This document shows, piece by piece, positions 23,317 to 30,551 of a stretch of DNA of 31,144 bases. Position numbers and translations under genes: made by a program. Source of the DNA: CAYPGJ01 sp964638515 (GTDB taxonomy: Bacteria > Planctomycetota > Phycisphaerae > Phycisphaerales > UBA1924); NCBI GenBank assembly GCA_964638515.1, contig CAZWZL010000033.1:1-31144 (forward strand). The letters are read 5' to 3'. The notes beneath the pieces are model-generated. The model was not told the origin of the DNA, made no database searches, and saw only the letters and a program-made list of their open reading frames with translations. Each line of letters begins with the position of its first letter. The stretch's first letter is position 1.

Positions 23317-25065
23317 TCAGGCGCTGTTGCAATGCTCGGTCCAGGCTTGGCGGACCACTTGCTCAAATCGGCGGGCGAATGCTGCGCCGTCGCAGATGGG
23401 CGCGTCGAGGAATTGACGGCGCAGGGCGCTGCGATCCGAGCGCAACCGACCGACGTCAGAGAGCAGAGCGGTCGCCCGCGCGACATACTGGCGCTCGTCT
23501 TGAGCGACGCCATCGTCGCGGCCTGCGGCGCGGAGGATGCTCGCGCCAACGCGCGAGCATGACGATTCGCCGGGCATCGTGACGACGGGGACGCCCATGT
23601 GAAGGGCGTCACACGTGGTGGTGGCGCCGTTGAAGGGGAACGGGTCGAGGGCGAGGTCGATCTGGTGGTAGGCCTCGAGGTGCGTTGCGTGGGAAGTGGG
23701 TGGGAGCAGGAGGAGGCGAGCGGGGGCGACGCCGGCGTCGGCGAATCGTTGTCGGACGATGGCTCTGCCTTGCTCGTGGGCGAGGGCCGTGTGTTTCAGG
23801 ATGAGTCGCGCGTCGCCGGCTTCGTGCAGGATTCGTGCCCAGAGATCGACGACCCGCGCGTTCAGCTTGGCGATGGAGTTGAAGGAGCCGAGGGTGGGGG
23901 GGTGATCGGCGTGGGTGTTGATCGTGGCCGGCGGGGCGTCGGGGTGTGGCTTGTAGCACAGCGCGCAGGGGTCGAGGCGGAGCAGTCGCTCGGTGTGGAA
24001 CGCCTCGTTGCCGTCGGGATCGGCGTTGGAGTCCGTGAGTCGGTAGTCCATCTCGGGGACGCCGGTGGTGGCGGGCCAGCCGAGGTAGGTGATCTGGATG
24101 GGCGCCAGTCGGAGTTGAAAGAGCGGGAGGGCGTGGCCCGCGCTGTGTCCGGAGAGGTCGAAGAGCACGTCGGGGGCCTCCTGCACGATGGCGCCGGCCA
24201 TGCTCTGGACGGCGCCGGAGCGCCATCGTCCCACGAGCGATCTGAGTCGGGCTGAGACGCCGTCTTCGCGCGGGGCGGTGGAGAAGGCGAGCGTCTGCAC
24301 CTTCGCGGCGTCGAGGTGTTCGAGCAGCGGCTCGAGAAACGTGGCGACGGCGTGGGCGCGGAGGTCGGGCGAGAGGAAGCCGATGCGCAGGGGGCGATGC
24401 GGATCGAGGTTGCGCGGCGGGAGCGGCGCGCGCCTCGGCGTTCGCTGCTGCAGGACGGCGCCGAAGGCTCTGAAGCCGAGCAAGGCCGCGTGCGGAGCGG
24501 CCTCGGGGTCGAAAGGGAGCGTGGAGCAGAGGTCGGTGAGTGGGGCGAGTTCCTCGGGGTGGTTTGCGATGGCGCCGCGCAGCGCTTCCACGGCTTCGGT
24601 GGGTCGTCCGGTGGCGGTGAGCGTGTCGGCGCGGCGGGATGCGAGCTTGGACGACTCGGGAAAGCGGGAGAGCGCGTCGGCGAGGGTTCGCTCGGCGTCG
24701 ATGAATCTTCCGGCCTGGTTGAGGGCCGCGACGAGATGCTCCAGGGGCTGCTCCTCGTCTGGGCGCAGCGCGCCAACGGCTTCGAACTGGGCGGCCGCGT
24801 CTTCGGGGCGAGCCAGGTCCATGTAGGAGGCGGCGAGATTCATGCGCAGGTCGGGCGCGTCGGGGCGCGCCGCGACGGCTCGCTCGCCGTAGTACGCGGA
24901 CCGCTCATACTCACCGGTTTGCGCGAGAACGTAGCAGAGCATCGCGGCGAGGTTCGGGTCGTTCGGGGCGTTCGTGACGGCGCGGAGGAGCGTGGCGCGG
25001 GCCTCGTCGAATCGGCGGGATTCGATGTGGGCTTGTGCGCGGGCGATCGGCGTTTGGGGATTCAT
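23317..25065 (-). CDS. TPR-GT41 glycosyltransferase (OGT/SPINDLY-like), fourth gene of the cassette
   Basis: This 582-residue protein has TPR-like helical repeats at about residues 5-175 and a GT41 catalytic domain from 225 to the end. GT41 enzymes move GlcNAc (or fucose in SPINDLY) from a nucleotide sugar to Ser/Thr of proteins. Visible motifs are PDLRAHAV (His238), DLSGHSAG (303-310), FNSIAK (Lys400, matching human OGT Lys842), LKH (423-425) and FNGATTTCD (478-486). Where sister genes have HPV it reads HAV. It keeps PEMDY as in the canonical family and a CxxC (Cys367, Cys370). Its ATG overlaps the previous stop codon (ATGA, 25062-25065), so it is translationally coupled. No signal peptide is present, so it acts in the cytoplasm. 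Donor sugar and target proteins are unknown. Confidence 0.9.
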   Translation of the reverse strand: MNPQTPIARAQAHIESRRFDEARATLLRAVTNAPNDPNLAAMLCYVLAQTGEYERSAYYGERAVAARPDAPDLRMNLAASYMDLARPEDAAAQFEAVGALRPDEEQPLEHLVAALNQAGRFIDAERTLADALSRFPESSKLASRRADTLTATGRPTEAVEALRGAIANHPEELAPLTDLCSTLPFDPEAAPHAALLGFRAFGAVLQQRTPRRAPLPPRNLDPHRPLRIGFLSPDLRAHAVATFLEPLLEHLDAAKVQTLAFSTAPREDGVSARLRSLVGRWRSGAVQSMAGAIVQEAPDVLFDLSGHSAGHALPLFQLRLAPIQITYLGWPATTGVPEMDYRLTDSNADPDGNEAFHTERLLRLDPCALCYKPHPDAPPATINTHADHPPTLGSFNSIAKLNARVVDLWARILHEAGDARLILKHTALAHEQGRAIVRQRFADAGVAPARLLLLPPTSHATHLEAYHQIDLALDPFPFNGATTTCDALHMGVPVVTMPGESSCSRVGASILRAAGRDDGVAQDERQYVARATALLSDVGRLRSDRSALRRQFLDAPICDGAAFARRFEQVVRQAWTEHCNSA

Positions 25066-26852
25066 GAGGCGCCCTCGGGGGAGGCGAGCCAATCGCGCCA
25101 CGCGTTGCGTACGGCGTGCTCGAATCGGAGCGCGTAGGCCTCGGCGTCGCAGAGCGGGGAGTTGAGGACGCGGGCACGCAGCGTGGCGCGCAACGACACG
25201 AGCCGGGCGCCGTCAGCGGCGAGTTCCGAAGCGATGCGCACGTACTCATCAGTGGTCGTGGCGATGAATTCGTGCAGGCCAACGGTCGAGAGCAGGCTCG
25301 CACCCACGCGCGCGCCGATGCGGTCGGTGGTCAGCGTGACGATGGGCACGCCCATGAAGAGCGCATCGCACGTGGTGGTGGCGCCGTTGAACGGAAAGGG
25401 ATCGAGCGCGATATCGACGCGCTGATGGGCGGCGAGGTGCTCTCGGTGGGGGGTTGGGCCGAGTGTGTCGATGCGATCGGCTGGAGCGCCGGCGGCTCGA
25501 AGCCTCGCCAGCACCGCCTCGCGTCCCTGATCGGCACGGAACACGGTGTGCTTCAGCAGCAGTCTCGAGTCGGGCACGGCGTCCAGGATGCGGGCGAACG
25601 CGCGGAGCACATCATCATTGAGCTTGGGGCCGGCGTTGAAGCAGCCGAAGGTGATGTGGTGGCGCCGCGCGGCGGGGGATGGTCCCGGGTCGGGCGCGTC
25701 GGCCAAGGGCTGATAGCAGAGGTAACAGGGGTCGAGCCGGAGCGGTCGTTCTGCCGAGCAGGATTCGGCCTGAGGCGGGTCGACCACGGAATCCGTGATG
25801 CGCCAGCCGATTTCCGGGAGCCCTGTGGTGTTGGGCCAGCCGAGCCCGGTGATCTGCACGGGGGCAGGGCGGAGGCGGCAGAGGGGGAGCAGGTTTCGTT
25901 CGCTATGTCCGGAGCACTCGAGGAGCACGTCGGCGCGATCGGCACGGATCATCTCGTCGAGCGCGCGCACGGCGCTTGACGCAGATCGCACGGGGACGTG
26001 GCGCCACGCCGGAACAAGCGATCGCAGTCGGCGTGAAACATCATCCTCGGCGAGCCCGGTGTAGTAGCACGTGATGTGCAGGCGGGCGGGATCGGCGTGG
26101 CGCGCGATGGGTTCGAAGAACGTGGCAACGGGATGAGAGCGCAGGTCCGGCGACACCACGGCGAGGCGGAGCGGCTTTTCGGGATCGCGCGCGAGATCCC
26201 ATGTGGGCTCGGGAGGGGCTGGATACAGGCGGGCCACGAGCGCGGCGTACTCTCGGTGCAGCGCGAGCGACTCCGAGGCGTTTAGGTTGGGATCGAAGGT
26301 GGAGGCGGCGCAGAGGTCGGTGGCCAGGAAGTGGATATCGGGGTGCGCCGCGCGCGCCTCACGCAGGATGCGATTGGCCTCGTCGACCCGTCCGAGGACG
26401 TTGAGTGAATCCGACAAGCGCGCTGAAAGGCGCGGGTGCGCGGGGACGACCCGCAGGCGATCGAGCGCCAGTTGCGCGGCGTCCTCGAAGAGCCCTGCGA
26501 GATGGAGGGTCATGCAGGCGTCCGCGGCAATCTCGGGATCGTCCGGCGCGAGAGAGGCCGCGAGACGGTGGGCTTCGCACGCTTCCGGGAACCGTCGGAG
26601 TTCGGCGAGGGCATCGGCGAGCCGGCCCACGGCTGATGGAGATCTCGGCGCGATGGCGACGGCACGACGGGCGTGATACTCGGCCTGCTGCGCGTTGGCG
26701 GTTCGGCTCAACGCCAGCGAGAGGGTGAGGAGGAGTTCGACATCGCGCGGCGCCGAGCGAAGCGCTCGGAGCAATTGCGGGATGGCGTCCTCGTCCTTCC
26801 CCCGCGCGAGCAGGGCCTTTGCGACGTCGAGCGCGAGCCGAGCGTCAGCCAT
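25062..26852 (-). CDS. TPR-GT41 glycosyltransferase (OGT/SPINDLY-like), third gene of the cassette
   Basis: This 596-residue protein has TPR-like repeats at about residues 5-170 (for example AEYHARRAVAIAPRSPSAVG) and a GT41 domain from about 227. Motifs are PDLRSHPV (His240), ECSGHS (312-317), FNAGPK (Lys410), LKH, and FNGATTTCD (488-496). Two blocks depart from its sisters: ECSGH replaces the usual DLSGH, and GWRITD replaces D-Y/W-R-x-x-D, losing an acidic residue. A CxxC is present (Cys376, Cys379). The chosen ATG overlaps the end of the preceding gene by eight bases. The frame is open 204 bases further upstream, inside the neighbouring gene, in a poor composition. It is probably active, given the intact UDP-site residues, but may have a different acceptor. 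Confidence 0.9.
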   Translation of the reverse strand: MADARLALDVAKALLARGKDEDAIPQLLRALRSAPRDVELLLTLSLALSRTANAQQAEYHARRAVAIAPRSPSAVGRLADALAELRRFPEACEAHRLAASLAPDDPEIAADACMTLHLAGLFEDAAQLALDRLRVVPAHPRLSARLSDSLNVLGRVDEANRILREARAAHPDIHFLATDLCAASTFDPNLNASESLALHREYAALVARLYPAPPEPTWDLARDPEKPLRLAVVSPDLRSHPVATFFEPIARHADPARLHITCYYTGLAEDDVSRRLRSLVPAWRHVPVRSASSAVRALDEMIRADRADVLLECSGHSERNLLPLCRLRPAPVQITGLGWPNTTGLPEIGWRITDSVVDPPQAESCSAERPLRLDPCYLCYQPLADAPDPGPSPAARRHHITFGCFNAGPKLNDDVLRAFARILDAVPDSRLLLKHTVFRADQGREAVLARLRAAGAPADRIDTLGPTPHREHLAAHQRVDIALDPFPFNGATTTCDALFMGVPIVTLTTDRIGARVGASLLSTVGLHEFIATTTDEYVRIASELAADGARLVSLRATLRARVLNSPLCDAEAYALRFEHAVRNAWRDWLASPEGAS

Positions 26853-28629
26853 GACGGTTGGCTCCGTCGGAGGGCGAGCCGCCGCACCATGACTTCCACA
26901 TCTCGCGCAGGGCGGCTTCGAACGAGGCGGCGAAGCGGGCGGCATCGCACAGGGGGGAGGCGCGGACGCGCGCGGGCAGATCGGCGCGGAGCGCCGCGAG
27001 GCGCGGGGCGTCCGTTGCGAGCGAGCGCACGATCTCGATGAAGTGCGCCTCGTCACGCGCCACGCACTCGTGCAGGCCGGCGCTCGAGAGCAGGCTGAGT
27101 CCGACGCGGGAAGCTGAACGTTCGCCCGGGAGCGTGATCACCGGAACGCCCGCGAGGAGTGATTCGCAGGTGGTTGTCCCGCCGTTGAAGGGGAAGGGGT
27201 CGAGAGCGACATCGATGCGCGCGTAGGCGTCGAACAATTCGGAGTGCGTGGCGCACGGCGGCTCCGGCCGGATGCGCGACGCTTCGAGCCCGTGTGCTTG
27301 GAATCTCGCGATCGTTGATGCTCGAACGTCGGGCTCGCCCAAGGCCGTGTGCTTGAGCACCAGCACGGAGGCGGGCACGGCGTGCATGACGCGGGACCAG
27401 AGATCGACCGCTGAATCGGAGAGCTTGGAGAGCGCGTTGAATGAGCCGAGGGTGAAGGGCGCCTCGGGGTTGCGCGGTGGGGGGGAGGCAGGAGCCTCCG
27501 AAGAGGGCGTGTAGCAGAGGAACGCGGGCTCGAGGCGCACGAGACGCTCCGAGCTCCAGCGTTGTGATTCCGGGGGGTCGGTGTGCCTGTCGACGAGCCG
27601 GTAGCCGACGCGGGAGACGCCCGTGGTATTGAGATAGCCGAGCCAGGTTGCTTGCACGGGGGCCGCGCGAAGGTGCAGCACCGGGAGACGGCTGCCGGCC
27701 GTGTGCCCGGAGAGATCGATGAGCACGTCGATGCCGTCGCGCCGGATGGCGGAGGCGAGTTCGCCGATGGAGAGTGAAGCCACGCGGCGCCACTGGTCGG
27801 AGCATCCGCGCAGACGGTCGGAGACAGCGTCCTCGGCGGCGGAGGTTGCGAAGCAGGTGACGTGCAGGCGATCGCGTGGGAGCGCGCCGAGGAGCGTCTC
27901 GACGAAGTGGCCGACGGGGTGCCATCGAAGGTCGGAGGAGAGCAATCCGAGCCGGATCGTCCGATGTGGGTCAGGGGCGTTGGCATGGGGCTCGGGCTCG
28001 GAAGGGGAGAGGCGGTGGAGCAATCGGTCGTAGGCTTCGTGCTCGCGGCGGACATCGTCAGCGGAGAGACCGTCCGCGTAGGTGCAGGCCTGCGCGAGGG
28101 CGGTGGCGACGTGGAGATCGTCAGGTCGGCGTTCCCGCACGGCGCGCAGCAGGTCGACCGCGGCGCGGGCCGAGCCTGTTTCCACGAGACACGCGGCGAG
28201 ATTGCCGGTGAGGCGCGGCTCGTCTGGGAACAGGTCGAGCGATCGCAGCGTGTGCTGACGAGCGTCGGACCACCGGCGCAACACCGTGAGCACGTGCGAC
28301 TTCGAGACGTGCGTTTCGAGGAATGCAGGGTCAGCCTGGAGGGAGCGGTCGAGCGCGCCGAGGGCGTCGCCCGGGCGGCCGGAGGCGAGCAGGACTTCGG
28401 CCAGGGTGTACTGCACGCGGGCGTCGGCGGGGGCGATGGCCGCGGCTTTCTCGGCGTAGAACAGCGCGCGGTCGGGCTCGGCGAGCGCGGTGAACAAGGA
28501 GGCCGCCATGGCGTGGGCCTGCGCGTCGCGCGGTGCGCGGGCGAGCGCGCGCAGCGTCGCTTGTCGGGCGTCGTTGTGACGGCCGGCGTCGAGCAGGGCG
28601 CGGGCACGTTGGAGTTCAGCGGCGCTCAT
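26845..28629 (-). CDS. TPR-GT41 glycosyltransferase (OGT/SPINDLY-like), second gene of the cassette
   Basis: This 594-residue protein has TPR-like repeats at about residues 3-175 and a GT41 domain from about 225. Motifs are SDLRWHPV (His237), DLSGHTAG (305-312), FNALSK (Lys402), LKHT (425-428) and FNGGTTTCE (481-489). The acidic residue after TTTC is Glu489, while the three sister genes have Asp. GYRLVD replaces D-Y/W-R-x-x-D, and the first Cys of the CxxC is missing (RLEPAFLCY). Of the four copies it is the most divergent in these blocks. It starts 11 bases after the first cassette gene ends and overlaps the next by eight, so all four are read from one transcript. It is cytoplasmic; the substrate is unknown. 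Confidence 0.9.
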   Translation of the reverse strand: MSAAELQRARALLDAGRHNDARQATLRALARAPRDAQAHAMAASLFTALAEPDRALFYAEKAAAIAPADARVQYTLAEVLLASGRPGDALGALDRSLQADPAFLETHVSKSHVLTVLRRWSDARQHTLRSLDLFPDEPRLTGNLAACLVETGSARAAVDLLRAVRERRPDDLHVATALAQACTYADGLSADDVRREHEAYDRLLHRLSPSEPEPHANAPDPHRTIRLGLLSSDLRWHPVGHFVETLLGALPRDRLHVTCFATSAAEDAVSDRLRGCSDQWRRVASLSIGELASAIRRDGIDVLIDLSGHTAGSRLPVLHLRAAPVQATWLGYLNTTGVSRVGYRLVDRHTDPPESQRWSSERLVRLEPAFLCYTPSSEAPASPPPRNPEAPFTLGSFNALSKLSDSAVDLWSRVMHAVPASVLVLKHTALGEPDVRASTIARFQAHGLEASRIRPEPPCATHSELFDAYARIDVALDPFPFNGGTTTCESLLAGVPVITLPGERSASRVGLSLLSSAGLHECVARDEAHFIEIVRSLATDAPRLAALRADLPARVRASPLCDAARFAASFEAALREMWKSWCGGSPSDGANRHG

Positions 28630-28640
28630 GGCATCGTCGA

Positions 28641-30443
28641 TCAGGCTGGCCGGGCGGTGGAGTGCGCGCGGGCGCACCAGTCTCGCCACATGACGCGCAG
28701 GGCGCCCTCGAATCTTCCGGCGAACGCGGGCGCATCGCACACGGGGGAGGCGAGGAATCGCTCACGGAGCCCGGCGCGGAGCCGTCGAAAGCGGGCGGGG
28801 TCGGCGGCGATGGCCCGAGCGAGCGCGACGTACTCGTCTTCTCCGGAGGCCACGAGCTCGCTCAGGCCGGCGGTTTGAAGGATGCTCGCAGCGACGCGTG
28901 CGGCGCAGCGGTCACCCGACATGGCCACGACGGGGACGCCCATGAAGAGCGCGTCGCAGGTGGTGGTGGCGCCGTTGAAGGGAACCGTGTCGAGCGCGAG
29001 ATCGATCTCGTGGTAGTCGGCGAGGAACGCGCGGTAGTCGGTGGTCGGGCCCCGGAAGTCGAGTCGCTCCGGGCCGATGCCGTGCGCGGCGAATCGGTCG
29101 CGCATGAGATGGCAGGCCTCTTCGTGGGCGTACGCCGAGTGCTTGAGGACCAGGCGGCTCCCGGGGACGCCTTGAAGGATGCGCGCCCAGAGAGCGAGGG
29201 TGCGATCGCCGAGCTTCGACGCGGAGTTGAACGAGCCGAACGTGAACGGCTGCCCGCGTGCGAGGAACGGGGACTCGGAGTCGCCGGGGTCGTGCTCCGG
29301 CCCGGGCGCGCGATAACACAGAAAGCACGGGTCGAGCCGGTAGAGGCGCTCGGTGGCGAGCGCGTTGACCTCCGGGGTGTCCGGATCGGTGGTGGAGTCG
29401 ACGATGCGCCAGTCCATCTCCGGCACGCCGCTGGTGTTCGGGAAGCCGAGCCAGGAGACCTGCACGGGGGCGGGGCGCAATTGGAAGAGCGGGTACGCGG
29501 CGCCGAATGTGTGGCCGGCGACGTCGAAGAGGATGTCGATGCGATCTTCGCGCATGAGATCGGCGTGCTGGGCGATGGAGAGGTCGGGACGGTGGCGCCA
29601 CTGCGCCGCGGCCTGCTTTAAGCGAGCGGTCATCCAGTCGTTCGTTTGATTGGTCGAGTAGAGAACGACCTCGATCCTTTCGCGATCGAGATGCGTCAGC
29701 AGAGGTTCAAGGAAGAAGCCTACGGGATGAAATCCGAGGTCCGCAGAGATGATCGCGACGCGCAGCGGCCGGTCCGGATCGGGCGAGTTCGTGAAAGGCG
29801 CGGGGGATGAAGGAACGAGCCGCTGGAGCAGGAGGCCGTAATCTCGGTGCGCTTCGAATGCCTCCCGGGGCGTGGCCTCGTCGCTGTACGTGAGCGCGGT
29901 GCAGAGTTCGGTGGCCAACGTGTGCTCGTCGGGGCAACGAGCGGCCCCGTCTCGAAGGGTCGCGGCGGCGCGTCCTTGAAAGCCCATCTCGCTGTACGCG
30001 GCGGCCAACCGCGAGCAGATCTCGGCATTCGACGGAAATCGGCGCCGGAGCGCCTCCCCCTCCCGCATGGCCTGTTGGAACCGGCGTGACATCTGCAGCG
30101 ACGCCAGCCACGCGCACGCGAGCGGCTCGTGTTCCGGATGCGCGCGCCGTGCGGCGTCGAGCGCCTGAAACGCGTCCTCCTGGCGGGCCTGTGTGGAGTA
30201 GGCGGAGGCGAGCGTGATCGTGAGGCCGGGGTCGCCCGGGCGCGAGGCGAGCGCTTGTTTGGCGTAGTACTCGCCCCTCTGGGGAGAGCCGGTGGCGATG
30301 CACGCCTGCGCCAGCAACCCGTTGAGCACGGGGTCTCTCGGCGCCGAGGAAACCAGCCGCATCATCGCCGCGAGCGCTTCGTGCGCGCGCCCCGCGTCGA
30401 GCAGGGTCACGGCGTGATGGAGCTTGGCGGAGATGTCACGCAT
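28641..30443 (-). CDS. TPR-GT41 glycosyltransferase (OGT/SPINDLY-like), first gene of the cassette
   Basis: This 600-residue protein has TPR-like repeats at about residues 5-175, including GEYYAKQALASRPGDPGL. The GT41 domain runs from about 226 with ADLGFHPV (His239), DVAGHTFG (307-314), PEMDWRIVD (341-349), FNSASK (Lys410), LKHS (433-436) and FNGATTTCD (489-497). A CxxC is present (Cys373, Cys376). In the donor-site strand it reads LALDTVPFNG, where the others read LDPFPFNG; human OGT has LDTPLCNG. It leads the four-gene operon. The ATG at 30443 matches the N-termini of the sister proteins. A GTG at 30464 is possible, but it would overlap a likely -10 element. It may glycosylate Ser/Thr of cytoplasmic or yet-to-be-exported proteins. 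Confidence 0.9.
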   Translation of the reverse strand: MRDISAKLHHAVTLLDAGRAHEALAAMMRLVSSAPRDPVLNGLLAQACIATGSPQRGEYYAKQALASRPGDPGLTITLASAYSTQARQEDAFQALDAARRAHPEHEPLACAWLASLQMSRRFQQAMREGEALRRRFPSNAEICSRLAAAYSEMGFQGRAAATLRDGAARCPDEHTLATELCTALTYSDEATPREAFEAHRDYGLLLQRLVPSSPAPFTNSPDPDRPLRVAIISADLGFHPVGFFLEPLLTHLDRERIEVVLYSTNQTNDWMTARLKQAAAQWRHRPDLSIAQHADLMREDRIDILFDVAGHTFGAAYPLFQLRPAPVQVSWLGFPNTSGVPEMDWRIVDSTTDPDTPEVNALATERLYRLDPCFLCYRAPGPEHDPGDSESPFLARGQPFTFGSFNSASKLGDRTLALWARILQGVPGSRLVLKHSAYAHEEACHLMRDRFAAHGIGPERLDFRGPTTDYRAFLADYHEIDLALDTVPFNGATTTCDALFMGVPVVAMSGDRCAARVAASILQTAGLSELVASGEDEYVALARAIAADPARFRRLRAGLRERFLASPVCDAPAFAGRFEGALRVMWRDWCARAHSTARPA

Positions 30444-30454
30444 GTGATCGGGCG

Positions 30455-30488
30455 AGGATAGCACGCGAGAACGTGCGATCGGACGATC
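30455..30488 (-). promoter_or_regulatory. Candidate extended -10 promoter with inverted repeats for the GT41 operon
   Basis: On the minus strand TGCTATCCT (30455-30463) is an extended -10 element eleven bases before the ATG at 30443, implying a very short leader. Upstream lie two inverted repeats, GCACG/CGTGC (30461-30465 and 30472-30476) and GATCG/CGATC (30477-30488), which could be operators. No good -35 is seen, as is common with extended -10 promoters. Confidence 0.35.
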
Positions 30489-30501
30489 GACGCTCCAATG
30501 A

Positions 30502-30529
30502 AACGCCCCGGCGCGAAGGCCGGGGCGTT
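30502..30529 (-). terminator. Terminator-like hairpin between clpC and the GT41 operon
   Basis: AACGCCCCGG (30502-30511), an 8-base loop and CCGGGGCGTT (30520-30529) form a perfect 10-pair stem, 22 bases after the clp stop codon. The following bases on the minus strand (TCATTGG) hold few T, so termination may be partial. The stem and loop sizes match the terminator at 22163. Confidence 0.6.
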
Positions 30530-30551
30530 GGGTGTCGACGGGAATGCTGAA

